This document shows, piece by piece, positions 9,291-16,731 of a stretch of 64,000 bases of DNA. A program made the position numbers and the translations under genes. The notes under the pieces are model-generated. The model did no database searches. It was not told the DNA's origin and worked only from the letters and a program-made list of their open reading frames with translations. The stretch is from Chryseobacterium sp. OV279. GTDB lineage: Bacteria; Bacteroidota; Bacteroidia; Flavobacteriales; Weeksellaceae. The stretch's first letter is position 1; the number at the start of each line of letters is the position of its first letter. The stretch is taken from assembly GCF_900128945.1 (NCBI RefSeq), contig NZ_FQUD01000003.1, positions 1 to 64,000 on the forward strand. The letters are read 5' to 3'.

Positions 9291-9515
9291 ATGAAAAAAT
9301 TAACAAAACTTAAATTTGATAAGAAAGTTATCAATGAGTTGACAAAAGTAGAGCAGAGCTCTGTAAAAGGAGGTGCATTAGAATTGGAACAAGAAGTAGG
9401 TGTTTCCAAAGATTTTGATACCCCAACATTTAATGACAAGTGTTTTGATGGAGGTTCTACAACTTTCAGAAAAGCTTGTACATGGTGTGGTTTCTTCCAC
9501 AGTACGAAGTGGTAA
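9291..9515 (+). CDS. lanA: Class I lanthipeptide precursor peptide
   Basis: This 74-residue peptide is the likely substrate of the LanB and LanC enzymes encoded 2-6 kb downstream. Residues 1-28 form a lysine-rich leader (MKKLTKLKFDKKVINELTK, then VEQSSVKGG) ending in a double glycine at 27-28, like the short leaders of Bacteroidota class I lanthipeptides. The 46-residue core has three cysteines (51, 63, 66) and many dehydratable residues (S39, T44, T46, S56, T57, T58, T64, S71, T72), so up to three thioether rings are possible. The SxKGG end suggests double-glycine cleavage. A promoter lies just upstream and a strong hairpin just downstream. It could also be a different RiPP class, but the neighbouring LanB and LanC make lanthipeptide the best reading. 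Confidence 0.85.
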   Translation: MKKLTKLKFDKKVINELTKVEQSSVKGGALELEQEVGVSKDFDTPTFNDKCFDGGSTTFRKACTWCGFFHSTKW

Positions 9516-9536
9516 AAAATAGCTAACTATTGGCTG

Positions 9537-9577
9537 CAGATGATTTGTTTTAATTAACAGATCATCTGTGTTTTTAT
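9537..9577 (+). terminator. Terminator or attenuator between precursor and modification genes
   Basis: CAGATGAT (9537-9544) pairs perfectly with ATCATCTG (9561-9568). The stem continues inward through a T-G pair and TGTT/AACA, giving about 13 bp around the loop TTAATT. The tail is TGTTTTTATAT. It starts 22 bases after the precursor stop and 79 bases before the S41 start. Partial read-through would yield much precursor mRNA and less enzyme mRNA, a common arrangement in RiPP operons. Confidence 0.8.
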
Positions 9578-9615
9578 ATGGATATACTGCCAGGAACTTC
9601 TTAGCTGCTAATTTT

Positions 9616-11325
9616 ATGAAACTCAAATTTTTTTTCGGAATTCTTGTTTCGGTTTTGATCGGGATCTTTTTTTTCAGTAAAAGAAATGCACCCAAAGAAG
9701 GCACGACCCTTTTCTACAATACCATTCAGAGTGCGGGAAGTGATTCTGCTGCAGGAAAAGAGAAAGAGCTTTTGGAACTGTGTAAAGTGTGGGGTGTCAT
9801 AAAATACCATTCATCCGGGCGTGATCTCATCCGGTCGTCCGATGCCTCGCTTATCAAAGCCTATGAGAAAATCATGACGGGCAAAGCAGATCTAAATCTT
9901 TTAATGTCCCGTGACCTTCAATTACCCGCAAATAATCAGTCTGACATCCATCCTTCCTATATCGGTTTTCTACCGGATAAAAACTGGATTGAAAATTCCG
10001 AAATCATTAACCCGGAAAACAAAAGAAATTTAATAGACTTTATTGCTGCATCTTACCGGAATTCCGGAGAAAGACTGGTAACAGCTGAAGACAATGGGGA
10101 ATTAAGCTTTGAAGATGATTCTCTGTTTTATGACGAATCAAAAACAACACCTGCACAACGTTTCCTTTCCCTGTGTAAACTGTGGAATATTACACGCTAC
10201 TATTATCCTTATTTTCAAACCATTTCTGAAAACTGGAATCATGTCTTTTTCGAAATGCTGCCCCTGTTCATCAATGCTGATAATGAGCAAAAATATTATG
10301 CGGCGGTTCAGATCTTCGGTTCCCGATTAAAAGACAGCCACGTTGCCGTCAAAATGGGAGATTCTGATGAGTACGATGGAAAATATGTAGGCAATGCTGT
10401 TTTAAAAACCATAGAAGGAAGAACTTTTGTAAAAGATTTTATTGTTAATTCCGTTCACAGCGCACTAAAGAAAGGTGATGAAATACTAACCATTAACGGA
10501 AAGAATATTATTTCGGTTCAGGACAGTTTAAAAGAAAAAAATTCAGGTTCCAATGACATTGTTTTAAGCCGTGATATCAATCGTTTACTGTTGCTTTCCA
10601 AAAAGAAAACAGCTAAGCTCGAGATTGTAAGGCAAAACAGAATGATTACCGTTCAGGAACATTTAACGCATATCAATACCGCAAGAGAAACTGAAGAAAA
10701 ACAGTATAAAAGCAATGCAGGAAAGGCTGTGTCAAAAATGATAGACAAGAATATCGGTTATATCAGGATCAATGATATCTTTTCCGGAAATTTCAGAGTT
10801 TCTTTTGAGAAAATCAGCAATGCTAAGGCCATTATTTTTGATGTAAGGGCTTATCCTAATGAAATTGCTGTAGATTTTCTGAAGTATTTCGATACCAGAC
10901 CTTTTCAAACCATGAATTTATACCGGGCAGATGTCACCTATCCCGGAATGATGAGGACCATAGAAAACCAAATGCATATTCCTGATGCTAAAAAAGACGC
11001 ATACACGGCACCAGTGGTTATTTTGATCAATGAATATACCCAAAGTCAGGGCGAAAGTATGCTTCTGGCTATGAAATCAATAAAAAACTCAGTTACTTTA
11101 GGCGATTATACAGCAGGAACCAACGGAAATGTGATGGTGATCAAGCTACCCGGAAAAACAAAGATCCGGATGAGCGGAATAGGGGTACTTCTGCCTGATT
11201 ACAGTGCCACTCAGAGAACGGGAATCAGACCTGATATTCTGGTTCAGGAAAATTCAGCTTCTTTAATGAAAGGTGAAGATATTCAGCTGCAAGAAGCTAT
11301 TAATTATATCAACAAAAAACTATGA
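9616..11325 (+). CDS. S41-family peptidase of the lanthipeptide locus
   Basis: The chosen ATG gives a membrane anchor or signal (MKLKFFFGILVSVLIGIFFF). An in-frame GTG at 9568 would add 16 residues but lies inside the terminator stem. Two similar helical segments follow (ELCKVWGVIKYHSS near 53 and SLCKLWNITRYYYPYF near 182), suggesting an internal duplication. A PDZ-like part (ALKKGDEILTINGKNI) and an S41 core with a probable catalytic serine at about 477 (TQSQGES) come next. It would act outside the inner membrane. Family members degrade or process C-terminal tails. Its place between precursor and LanC suggests leader removal, core trimming or self-protection. This role is inference: known class I leader proteases are usually subtilases. 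It overlaps the next gene by 4 bases (ATGA). Confidence 0.85.
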   Translation: MKLKFFFGILVSVLIGIFFFSKRNAPKEGTTLFYNTIQSAGSDSAAGKEKELLELCKVWGVIKYHSSGRDLIRSSDASLIKAYEKIMTGKADLNLLMSRDLQLPANNQSDIHPSYIGFLPDKNWIENSEIINPENKRNLIDFIAASYRNSGERLVTAEDNGELSFEDDSLFYDESKTTPAQRFLSLCKLWNITRYYYPYFQTISENWNHVFFEMLPLFINADNEQKYYAAVQIFGSRLKDSHVAVKMGDSDEYDGKYVGNAVLKTIEGRTFVKDFIVNSVHSALKKGDEILTINGKNIISVQDSLKEKNSGSNDIVLSRDINRLLLLSKKKTAKLEIVRQNRMITVQEHLTHINTARETEEKQYKSNAGKAVSKMIDKNIGYIRINDIFSGNFRVSFEKISNAKAIIFDVRAYPNEIAVDFLKYFDTRPFQTMNLYRADVTYPGMMRTIENQMHIPDAKKDAYTAPVVILINEYTQSQGESMLLAMKSIKNSVTLGDYTAGTNGNVMVIKLPGKTKIRMSGIGVLLPDYSATQRTGIRPDILVQENSASLMKGEDIQLQEAINYINKKL

Positions 11326-11546
11326 AAACCAAACGTATACTCACCCTTTTTTTGATAAGTTTTATCACGGTAAACTTATTAATGTACTTAGACTATGAAA
11401 CTGTTTCACTGATAGAAATATACAGAAACTCCGAATCTACCATGGAAGTGGCTTTCGGAACAATGATTCTGTTTATTGTGCTGTTGGTGATTTATTATAT
11501 TGCTTATCTGATCAGAAAAAAAATGCTGCATGGAAAAACGAGATGA
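11322..11546 (+). CDS. Small two-helix membrane protein of the lanthipeptide locus
   Basis: This 74-residue protein has two hydrophobic segments (about 6-21 and 45-63) and a basic C-terminus (RKKMLHGKTR), so it probably sits in the inner membrane with both ends on the same side. It starts by ATGA overlap with the S41 gene and overlaps the LanC gene by 17 bases, so translation of the three is coupled. I do not recognise a family. Small membrane proteins inside lantibiotic operons often give self-immunity, which makes that a reasonable but untested guess here. Confidence 0.75.
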   Translation: MKTKRILTLFLISFITVNLLMYLDYETVSLIEIYRNSESTMEVAFGTMILFIVLLVIYYIAYLIRKKMLHGKTR

Positions 11547-12735
11547 ACTTAATACACTGATCAGAATCTGTGAAAAAGAGATCAAGGAAGATATTGTAGA
11601 CTTGGGTATTTTCACCGGATATCCCGGCCTGGCCCTGTATTATTTTGAAAAGCATAAGCTGTTTAATGACAGTGAAGCATTTGAAAAATTTGAACATTAT
11701 CTGGATAAATCCCTCAACGGGTTGCAGGAAGACAAGGTGTTTTCTTTATGCTCCGGTTCTGTAGGCATCTATTATCTGATCTTTTATCTTACCAAAAACG
11801 AATATTTTGATGAGCCTATAGAAGAATCTTTCGAAGAATTCCCTGAATATGCCGATGATCTTCTGGAATATTATGCAGGAAAAAGAAATTTCGATTATCT
11901 CCATGGTTTTATGGGTGTTCTGTTCTTATGCCTTGAGCTGTATTCCTTCAGCACGGATGATGATTTTAAACATAAAATAAAAGACAGAATCATCACGGTG
12001 GTTCACCTGCTGAAATCCCTGTCAGTACCAGTTGACGAAGACAAAATTGCCTGGATATCAAAAGGGCTTTACAGCAAAGTGGAAGGCTTTTCATTTGGTT
12101 TTGCCCACGGAATTCCAAGTATCATAAGTCTGCTCAGTAATGTATATACGGCTGGTATTGAAAAGGAAATCATTAAAGAAATGTTGGATAAGTCCTACAA
12201 TTTCATCAGATCCGTACAGGGGGATTACGACGGTTCAAGCTTCCCGAATTTTATTACTGTACGTGACGGAGAATGCATTGCCACCGACAGCAGCCGTCTG
12301 GCCTGGTGCTACGGTGATCTAAGTGTAGGAATTGCGATGCTCCATTACGGAAAGGCATTGGGGAATGAGGAAAGTGTTTCCGAAGCTGAGAAAATACTCC
12401 TGAAAACCACGGAAAGAGAATACGGAAAAACTGGCGTTGTAGATGTGTTCTTATGCCACGGCAGCTCAGGACTGATTATGATGTATCATTATTTGTACAG
12501 AGTTACCGGAAATGAAGCCTTTAAAAAAGCTACAGATTTCTGGACCCAGGATACCCTTAGCATTGGCAGCCATCCGGAAACCGGGATGAGAACATGGCTG
12601 GGCAGTGAAGGCTGGATAGAGCAGGATACCATTCTGGAAGGGCGCACAGGACTCCTTTTACAACTCTATGCCGTAACCCATAAAGACTATAAAAACCCAT
12701 TAGAAAAACTATTTTTACTAGACCATGAACATTGA
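11530..12735 (+). CDS. lanC: LanC-like lanthionine synthetase (cyclase)
   Basis: The 401-residue product should add cysteine thiols to dehydroalanine or dehydrobutyrine in the precursor, forming thioether rings. The LanC toroid motifs are present: GFAHG near 190-194, WCYGD near 259-263 and CHGSSG near 309-314. Cys260, Cys309 and His310 would bind the catalytic zinc. It overlaps the small membrane protein gene upstream and the LanB gene downstream (11 bases), placing it firmly in the operon. Length is normal for stand-alone LanC enzymes of class I systems. Confidence 0.92.
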   Translation: MEKRDELNTLIRICEKEIKEDIVDLGIFTGYPGLALYYFEKHKLFNDSEAFEKFEHYLDKSLNGLQEDKVFSLCSGSVGIYYLIFYLTKNEYFDEPIEESFEEFPEYADDLLEYYAGKRNFDYLHGFMGVLFLCLELYSFSTDDDFKHKIKDRIITVVHLLKSLSVPVDEDKIAWISKGLYSKVEGFSFGFAHGIPSIISLLSNVYTAGIEKEIIKEMLDKSYNFIRSVQGDYDGSSFPNFITVRDGECIATDSSRLAWCYGDLSVGIAMLHYGKALGNEESVSEAEKILLKTTEREYGKTGVVDVFLCHGSSGLIMMYHYLYRVTGNEAFKKATDFWTQDTLSIGSHPETGMRTWLGSEGWIEQDTILEGRTGLLLQLYAVTHKDYKNPLEKLFLLDHEH

Positions 12736-15700
12736 ATTTATAGATAAAATGATCCTCAGGACCCCTATAGGCTCTGTTGATGATCTTAAGCCTATCCGTG
12801 AGATTAAAGATATTACTACAGAAGGATTGAAATTTGTGGAGAAAACCTTTACGGGACACTTCAGACTGGCGCTTCTGTATGCTACAAAAAATTTATTTGA
12901 GGAAATTACAAAAGCCTTAGAGACCAAAGATCTTCCGGAGAAAATGTTTTTCAGCTATGTAAAATATTATGTAAGATACTGCACCAGATCTACACCGTTC
13001 GGGCTGTTTTCTACTTATGGGATTTGTGATTTTAAAGAAGGAGGTGATGCATTTTCTGTGAAGATGGAGGAGAGCGAAATCCGTATGAGAATAAGCCTGA
13101 GCTACATCTATGAATTAAGCAGAGAAATCAGCAGCAGCAAAAATCTGTGGAAGTACAGTTTTCTGTATCCCAATCAAACGGCTTTCAAGATTGCTGAAGA
13201 CATTCGGTACAATGAGCTGTATATCAAGCCTTATTCTATGAATTACAGACTGTCATCAGTAGCTTCCAACGATGTTCTGGAATATATCTTTTCAGAAAGC
13301 AGACAGGGAATCTATTTTGAAGATCTGTCAGCAAAGCTTCAGGAAGAAGGCTACGAAAAGGAAGAAGTAGAGGAGTATCTTGATGAACTGATTGAAAATA
13401 ATGCCCTGCTGATGGATATTTTCCCGTCGCCAGCCACCAATCATTACGTAGAGGCATTCATAGAGAAATTGAAAATGTTTAAAGATAACGGAGAAGTTAT
13501 CTCAATAAAAGGAAAGGAAAAAACGGTTAATCAGATTGTTGAAGAAGTGATTCAGCTTCAGGATGATCTTAAAAACGGGATCAAAGAATCAGAAGCAGGA
13601 TCATCAGAAAAGCTGGAGAATCTGCTCCTGAATGAGATGCAGAATATTGATGTCACCAGCTTCAGAGACGGTGAGGCTGAGATTGGCAGCAAGGTCTTTC
13701 ATAATGTAAAAAATACCCTCTTTTCACTTTCCTACCTGAATTCCAGACGGAAAGAAAAAGATCCTTCACTGACCCAGTTTATTGATGAATTTAAAGATAA
13801 ATACGGAGAATCGGAACTTCCGCTTTTGCATGTGATCGATCCGGAGCTGGGTATCTTTACAGATCGTGTAAGCAGCATCTCCACACCGTTTCTGGATGGA
13901 ATTCTTTTTCAGACCGGAGGCGGAAAGGATTATAAATTTACAGAAGTAGATCAATATCTGTTCAGTAAATACCAAAATGCTTTACAGTTCGGGAAAAGCG
14001 AGGTTGTTTTGACGAAAGAAGAATGTGCAAAATTTAAACCTTCTTATTCAAGAGTTTTCAGCCAGACGCTGAACTGTAACATGACGCTGTTTAAAGATCA
14101 GCAGGGTCAGACAGTAACAGCTATTCATGGGGCATTCGGGTCCAGTGCGGTCAATAATATGGGGAGGTTTACCCATGGTTCTGAAAAGCTGCAGAAGCTG
14201 GCCGAAAAAATCGTAGAAATAGAATACGAAAATCTACATGAATCGGTAGAATATGCTGAAATTGTAGACCTTCCAAGTTTAAGGCATGGAAATCTCGTGG
14301 TAAGGGAAAATTATCTGAAAGACGAGATTCTGATCAATATTCCGGCTCCGTCAGATACGGGCAAGAACACTATAAAACTGTCTGATATCACCATTTCTAT
14401 ACGAAGTGAAGAGGTGATTTTAAGAAATAAAAATACCGGAAAGATCATCGTTCCGCGTTTGAGTAATTCTCATAATTTCCAGCTGCAGAATTTGTCTCAT
14501 ATTTACAGATTCCTGTCGCTGATTCAGGTACAGTGGGATTGCTCAATCAGCTTTTCATGGGGCTTTATCGATTCCTTTGCCAAATTTACCCCTCGTGTAA
14601 AAATTGAAAAAGTAATCGTCAAAGAAGCTGCCTGGAACCTGAACCGGACAGATCTGACCTTTTTAAAGGGAAAAGATGAAAACCTTTTCTCAGAATTCAA
14701 AACATTCAAGGAAGAATGGAAAATTCCGGACAGTGTCTATCTGGTGGAAGGAGACAACAAGCTTCTTTTTGATCTTTCCTCGGACGTTTTTATCCGTCTT
14801 TTCGTTTCTATGATTGCAAAAAAGGAGAAAATTACCCTGGTTGAAGATCTGGTTACAGAAAACTCCAACGTTATGAACCCAGATAAGAAACCTTTTTATT
14901 CTGAACTCCTGATTCCTGTTATCATACAGGATGAAAAACAGAATTTCGAGTTTAAAGACTTTTCCGAAAACCGTTCCAAGCTGTCACCACTGTCAGAATG
15001 TTTATATATGAATATCTATACGGGAGAGCAACAGATGGATTCTCTTCTCAAAAATGAACTTTTTGAACTTAATGGAAAATTGTTTGAAAAAGATCTGATC
15101 AACAACTTCTTCTTTATACGGTATAATGAAAACGGAACCCACATCAGACTGAGGTATTTCATCAAAAACTATGGGGTATACAACGATCTGTTTGCCCATA
15201 TCCGTGAAGCGATGGGAACATACATAGATCAGGATATCATCAAGTCATTTGAGATCACTACCTACAAAAGAGAGCTTGAAAGATATGACTATGCCGGCAT
15301 TGAATTCTCTGAAACCTATTTCGGGAAAGAAAGTACTATGGTCATGCTTCTGTTGAGAGAACTTGAAGAAATCGGATTTGAAGACCGATGGCTGGCGGGA
15401 ACTGTTTTCATAGATAAACTGATGGATAAGTTCGCCTATACGCTGGATGGTAAAATGGAATTTTTCACTCAGTTAAGCAGCCAGTTCAATCAGGAGTTCA
15501 ATTCCAACAAAGCCCTCACAAAAGTAATAGCCACAAAATACAAAGCTTCCGAACAGTTGATTCATAGCTCTATCGGATTGGAAAATAGTGAATTAATCAA
15601 TGTTTACAGACTGTTTGATTCATTCCTGAATTCTTTCTCGCTTGATAATCTTTTAAGTGAAAAGGGCACAGAAGACCGCAACAGTTATGTGGGAAGCTTA

Positions 15701-15835
15701 ATTCATATGTTCTTCAACAGACTTCTTGTTTCCCAGCACAGAAAGCAGGAACTGGTTATTTACAATTTCATGCTGAAGTTCTATAAAACCCAGCTGAATA
15801 AAAAGACATCCATACAGGAAACTCCTGTTGAATAA
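12725..15835 (+). CDS. lanB: Class I lantibiotic dehydratase LanB, full length
   Basis: The enzyme would dehydrate Ser and Thr of the precursor by transfer of glutamate from glutamyl-tRNA followed by elimination. The N-terminal glutamylation domain shows the RSTPFGLFS signature at about residues 88-96. The C-terminal SpaB_C-type elimination domain runs from about 750 to 1030 and includes FFIRYNENGTHIRLRYF near 796-812. At 1036 residues both domains are in one chain, unlike the split LanB proteins of the pinensin system. The start overlaps lanC by 11 bases. A strong terminator follows 20 bases after the stop, so it is the last gene of the operon. Confidence 0.93.
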   Translation: MNIEFIDKMILRTPIGSVDDLKPIREIKDITTEGLKFVEKTFTGHFRLALLYATKNLFEEITKALETKDLPEKMFFSYVKYYVRYCTRSTPFGLFSTYGICDFKEGGDAFSVKMEESEIRMRISLSYIYELSREISSSKNLWKYSFLYPNQTAFKIAEDIRYNELYIKPYSMNYRLSSVASNDVLEYIFSESRQGIYFEDLSAKLQEEGYEKEEVEEYLDELIENNALLMDIFPSPATNHYVEAFIEKLKMFKDNGEVISIKGKEKTVNQIVEEVIQLQDDLKNGIKESEAGSSEKLENLLLNEMQNIDVTSFRDGEAEIGSKVFHNVKNTLFSLSYLNSRRKEKDPSLTQFIDEFKDKYGESELPLLHVIDPELGIFTDRVSSISTPFLDGILFQTGGGKDYKFTEVDQYLFSKYQNALQFGKSEVVLTKEECAKFKPSYSRVFSQTLNCNMTLFKDQQGQTVTAIHGAFGSSAVNNMGRFTHGSEKLQKLAEKIVEIEYENLHESVEYAEIVDLPSLRHGNLVVRENYLKDEILINIPAPSDTGKNTIKLSDITISIRSEEVILRNKNTGKIIVPRLSNSHNFQLQNLSHIYRFLSLIQVQWDCSISFSWGFIDSFAKFTPRVKIEKVIVKEAAWNLNRTDLTFLKGKDENLFSEFKTFKEEWKIPDSVYLVEGDNKLLFDLSSDVFIRLFVSMIAKKEKITLVEDLVTENSNVMNPDKKPFYSELLIPVIIQDEKQNFEFKDFSENRSKLSPLSECLYMNIYTGEQQMDSLLKNELFELNGKLFEKDLINNFFFIRYNENGTHIRLRYFIKNYGVYNDLFAHIREAMGTYIDQDIIKSFEITTYKRELERYDYAGIEFSETYFGKESTMVMLLLRELEEIGFEDRWLAGTVFIDKLMDKFAYTLDGKMEFFTQLSSQFNQEFNSNKALTKVIATKYKASEQLIHSSIGLENSELINVYRLFDSFLNSFSLDNLLSEKGTEDRNSYVGSLIHMFFNRLLVSQHRKQELVIYNFMLKFYKTQLNKKTSIQETPVE

Positions 15836-15854
15836 ATAATTGAAAAATAAGTTG

Positions 15855-15890
15855 AAAGTCCACCGAATCGAAGATTCGGTGGACTTTTTT
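15855..15890 (+). terminator. Strong terminator ending the lanthipeptide operon
   Basis: A perfect 15-bp stem (15855-15869 with 15873-15887, arm AAAGTCCACCGAATC) with the loop GAA is followed by T residues. A-rich bases upstream make it usable in both directions. Confidence 0.9.
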
Positions 15891-15908
15891 ATCCTTACAT
15901 TTGGTAGA

Positions 15909-15941
15909 ATCCATGGCAAGGTTTTAAACCTTGCCATGGAT
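15909..15941. repeat. Perfect 16-bp inverted repeat
   Basis: ATCCATGGCAAGGTTT (15909-15924) and its reverse complement (15926-15941) flank one T. It overlaps the 3' end of the GNAT pseudogene. It has no T-run tail, so it resembles a dispersed palindromic element more than a terminator. No second copy is seen in this window. Confidence 0.7.
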
Positions 15942-16405
15942 ATTAACTGGTAGCGTTAGGTCTGTAACCTTAATTTTGTTAACCCGTTCAGTCTGCTTGT
16001 TTGCTGTGTGAAGATAAAGTTGTGTATTGCCGGAATTTTCTTTTCCCCCGGTGTCAATGACGTCTGTAAACCCGATTTTTCGGTACAGATTGTAGGCTTT
16101 TTCATTTTTATCGGTTACTTCTAAGGAAATAGTGATGCCGGGAAATCTTTCACAAGCTTCTCCAATGACAGCCTGAATCAGTCCTAAACCGATATTTTTC
16201 CCCTGAAAATTTTCATTAACGTACATCTGATAAATCTTCCCTGAGTCTGATTTTCTATATCGGATTCCATTCTGAACTTTTCAATTTGTTGAGCTTCCTG
16301 ATAAACGGCTCCGAATGATTCCGGAAATTGTTCCAGACTTTCCAGCCGGATGGTTCTGTAATTTTTGCTTTCGTGAGGTAAAAGAACCCGGTAGGTAATA
16401 TTCAT
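15924..16405 (-). pseudogene. GNAT acetyltransferase remnant with internal deletion and frameshift
   Basis: The first part (16405 downwards) encodes a typical GNAT N-terminus (MNITYRVLLPHESKNYRTIR and LEQFPESFGAVYQEA). After IENQTQ the GNAT sequence jumps to GKIYQMYVNENFQGKNIGLG in another frame, which is the acetyl-CoA-binding motif A region. The roughly 40 residues normally between these parts (strands beta2-beta4) are absent. This looks like an internal deletion that also shifted the frame, so no working enzyme should be made. The family N-acetylates amines, but the original substrate is unknown. The tail beyond TQLYLH runs into the palindrome at 15909-15941. Confidence 0.8.
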
Positions 16406-16731
16406 ATGAAATAAAAAGGTAATTACTATTTTTCTTATTATCTACTAAATTTGAGAAAATATTTTTAAAATAAAATCATTCTTTTTAATAAAAAACGAAT
16501 TATTACCTTTTTTAATTAAGATATTTAATAAGAATGTTTCTAATTAATATTTCTGCTTTTTGTGTTTTATTCAATCTGAAATCTAAATTTGTGTATATTT
16601 ATAACAAAAAAACAAATAATCCGTTAATATGTTTAATATTGATTGTTAAACTTAGAAAAAAACTCCAGGTTGCACAGAAAAGCAGAATACAGCAAAATAA
16701 CTGATCAATTGTATATGAATACCATCGTACT
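16406..16731. other. AT-rich intergenic leader of the TPR regulator pair
   Basis: This 326-base gap is very AT-rich. TATATTTA near 16592 is one mismatch from the -7 consensus TAnnTTTG and may drive the following gene. I see no open frame, RNA gene or terminator in it. Confidence 0.35.

Noticed and set aside
9131..9313. 60-codon frame overlapping the lanthipeptide precursor start
   Set aside because: It has low-complexity hydrophobic content read from T-rich promoter DNA and overlaps the true precursor; no evidence of a gene.
9568..9615. GTG start extension of the S41 peptidase
   Set aside because: The GTG lies in the terminator stem and the extra residues precede a good signal peptide starting at 9616.
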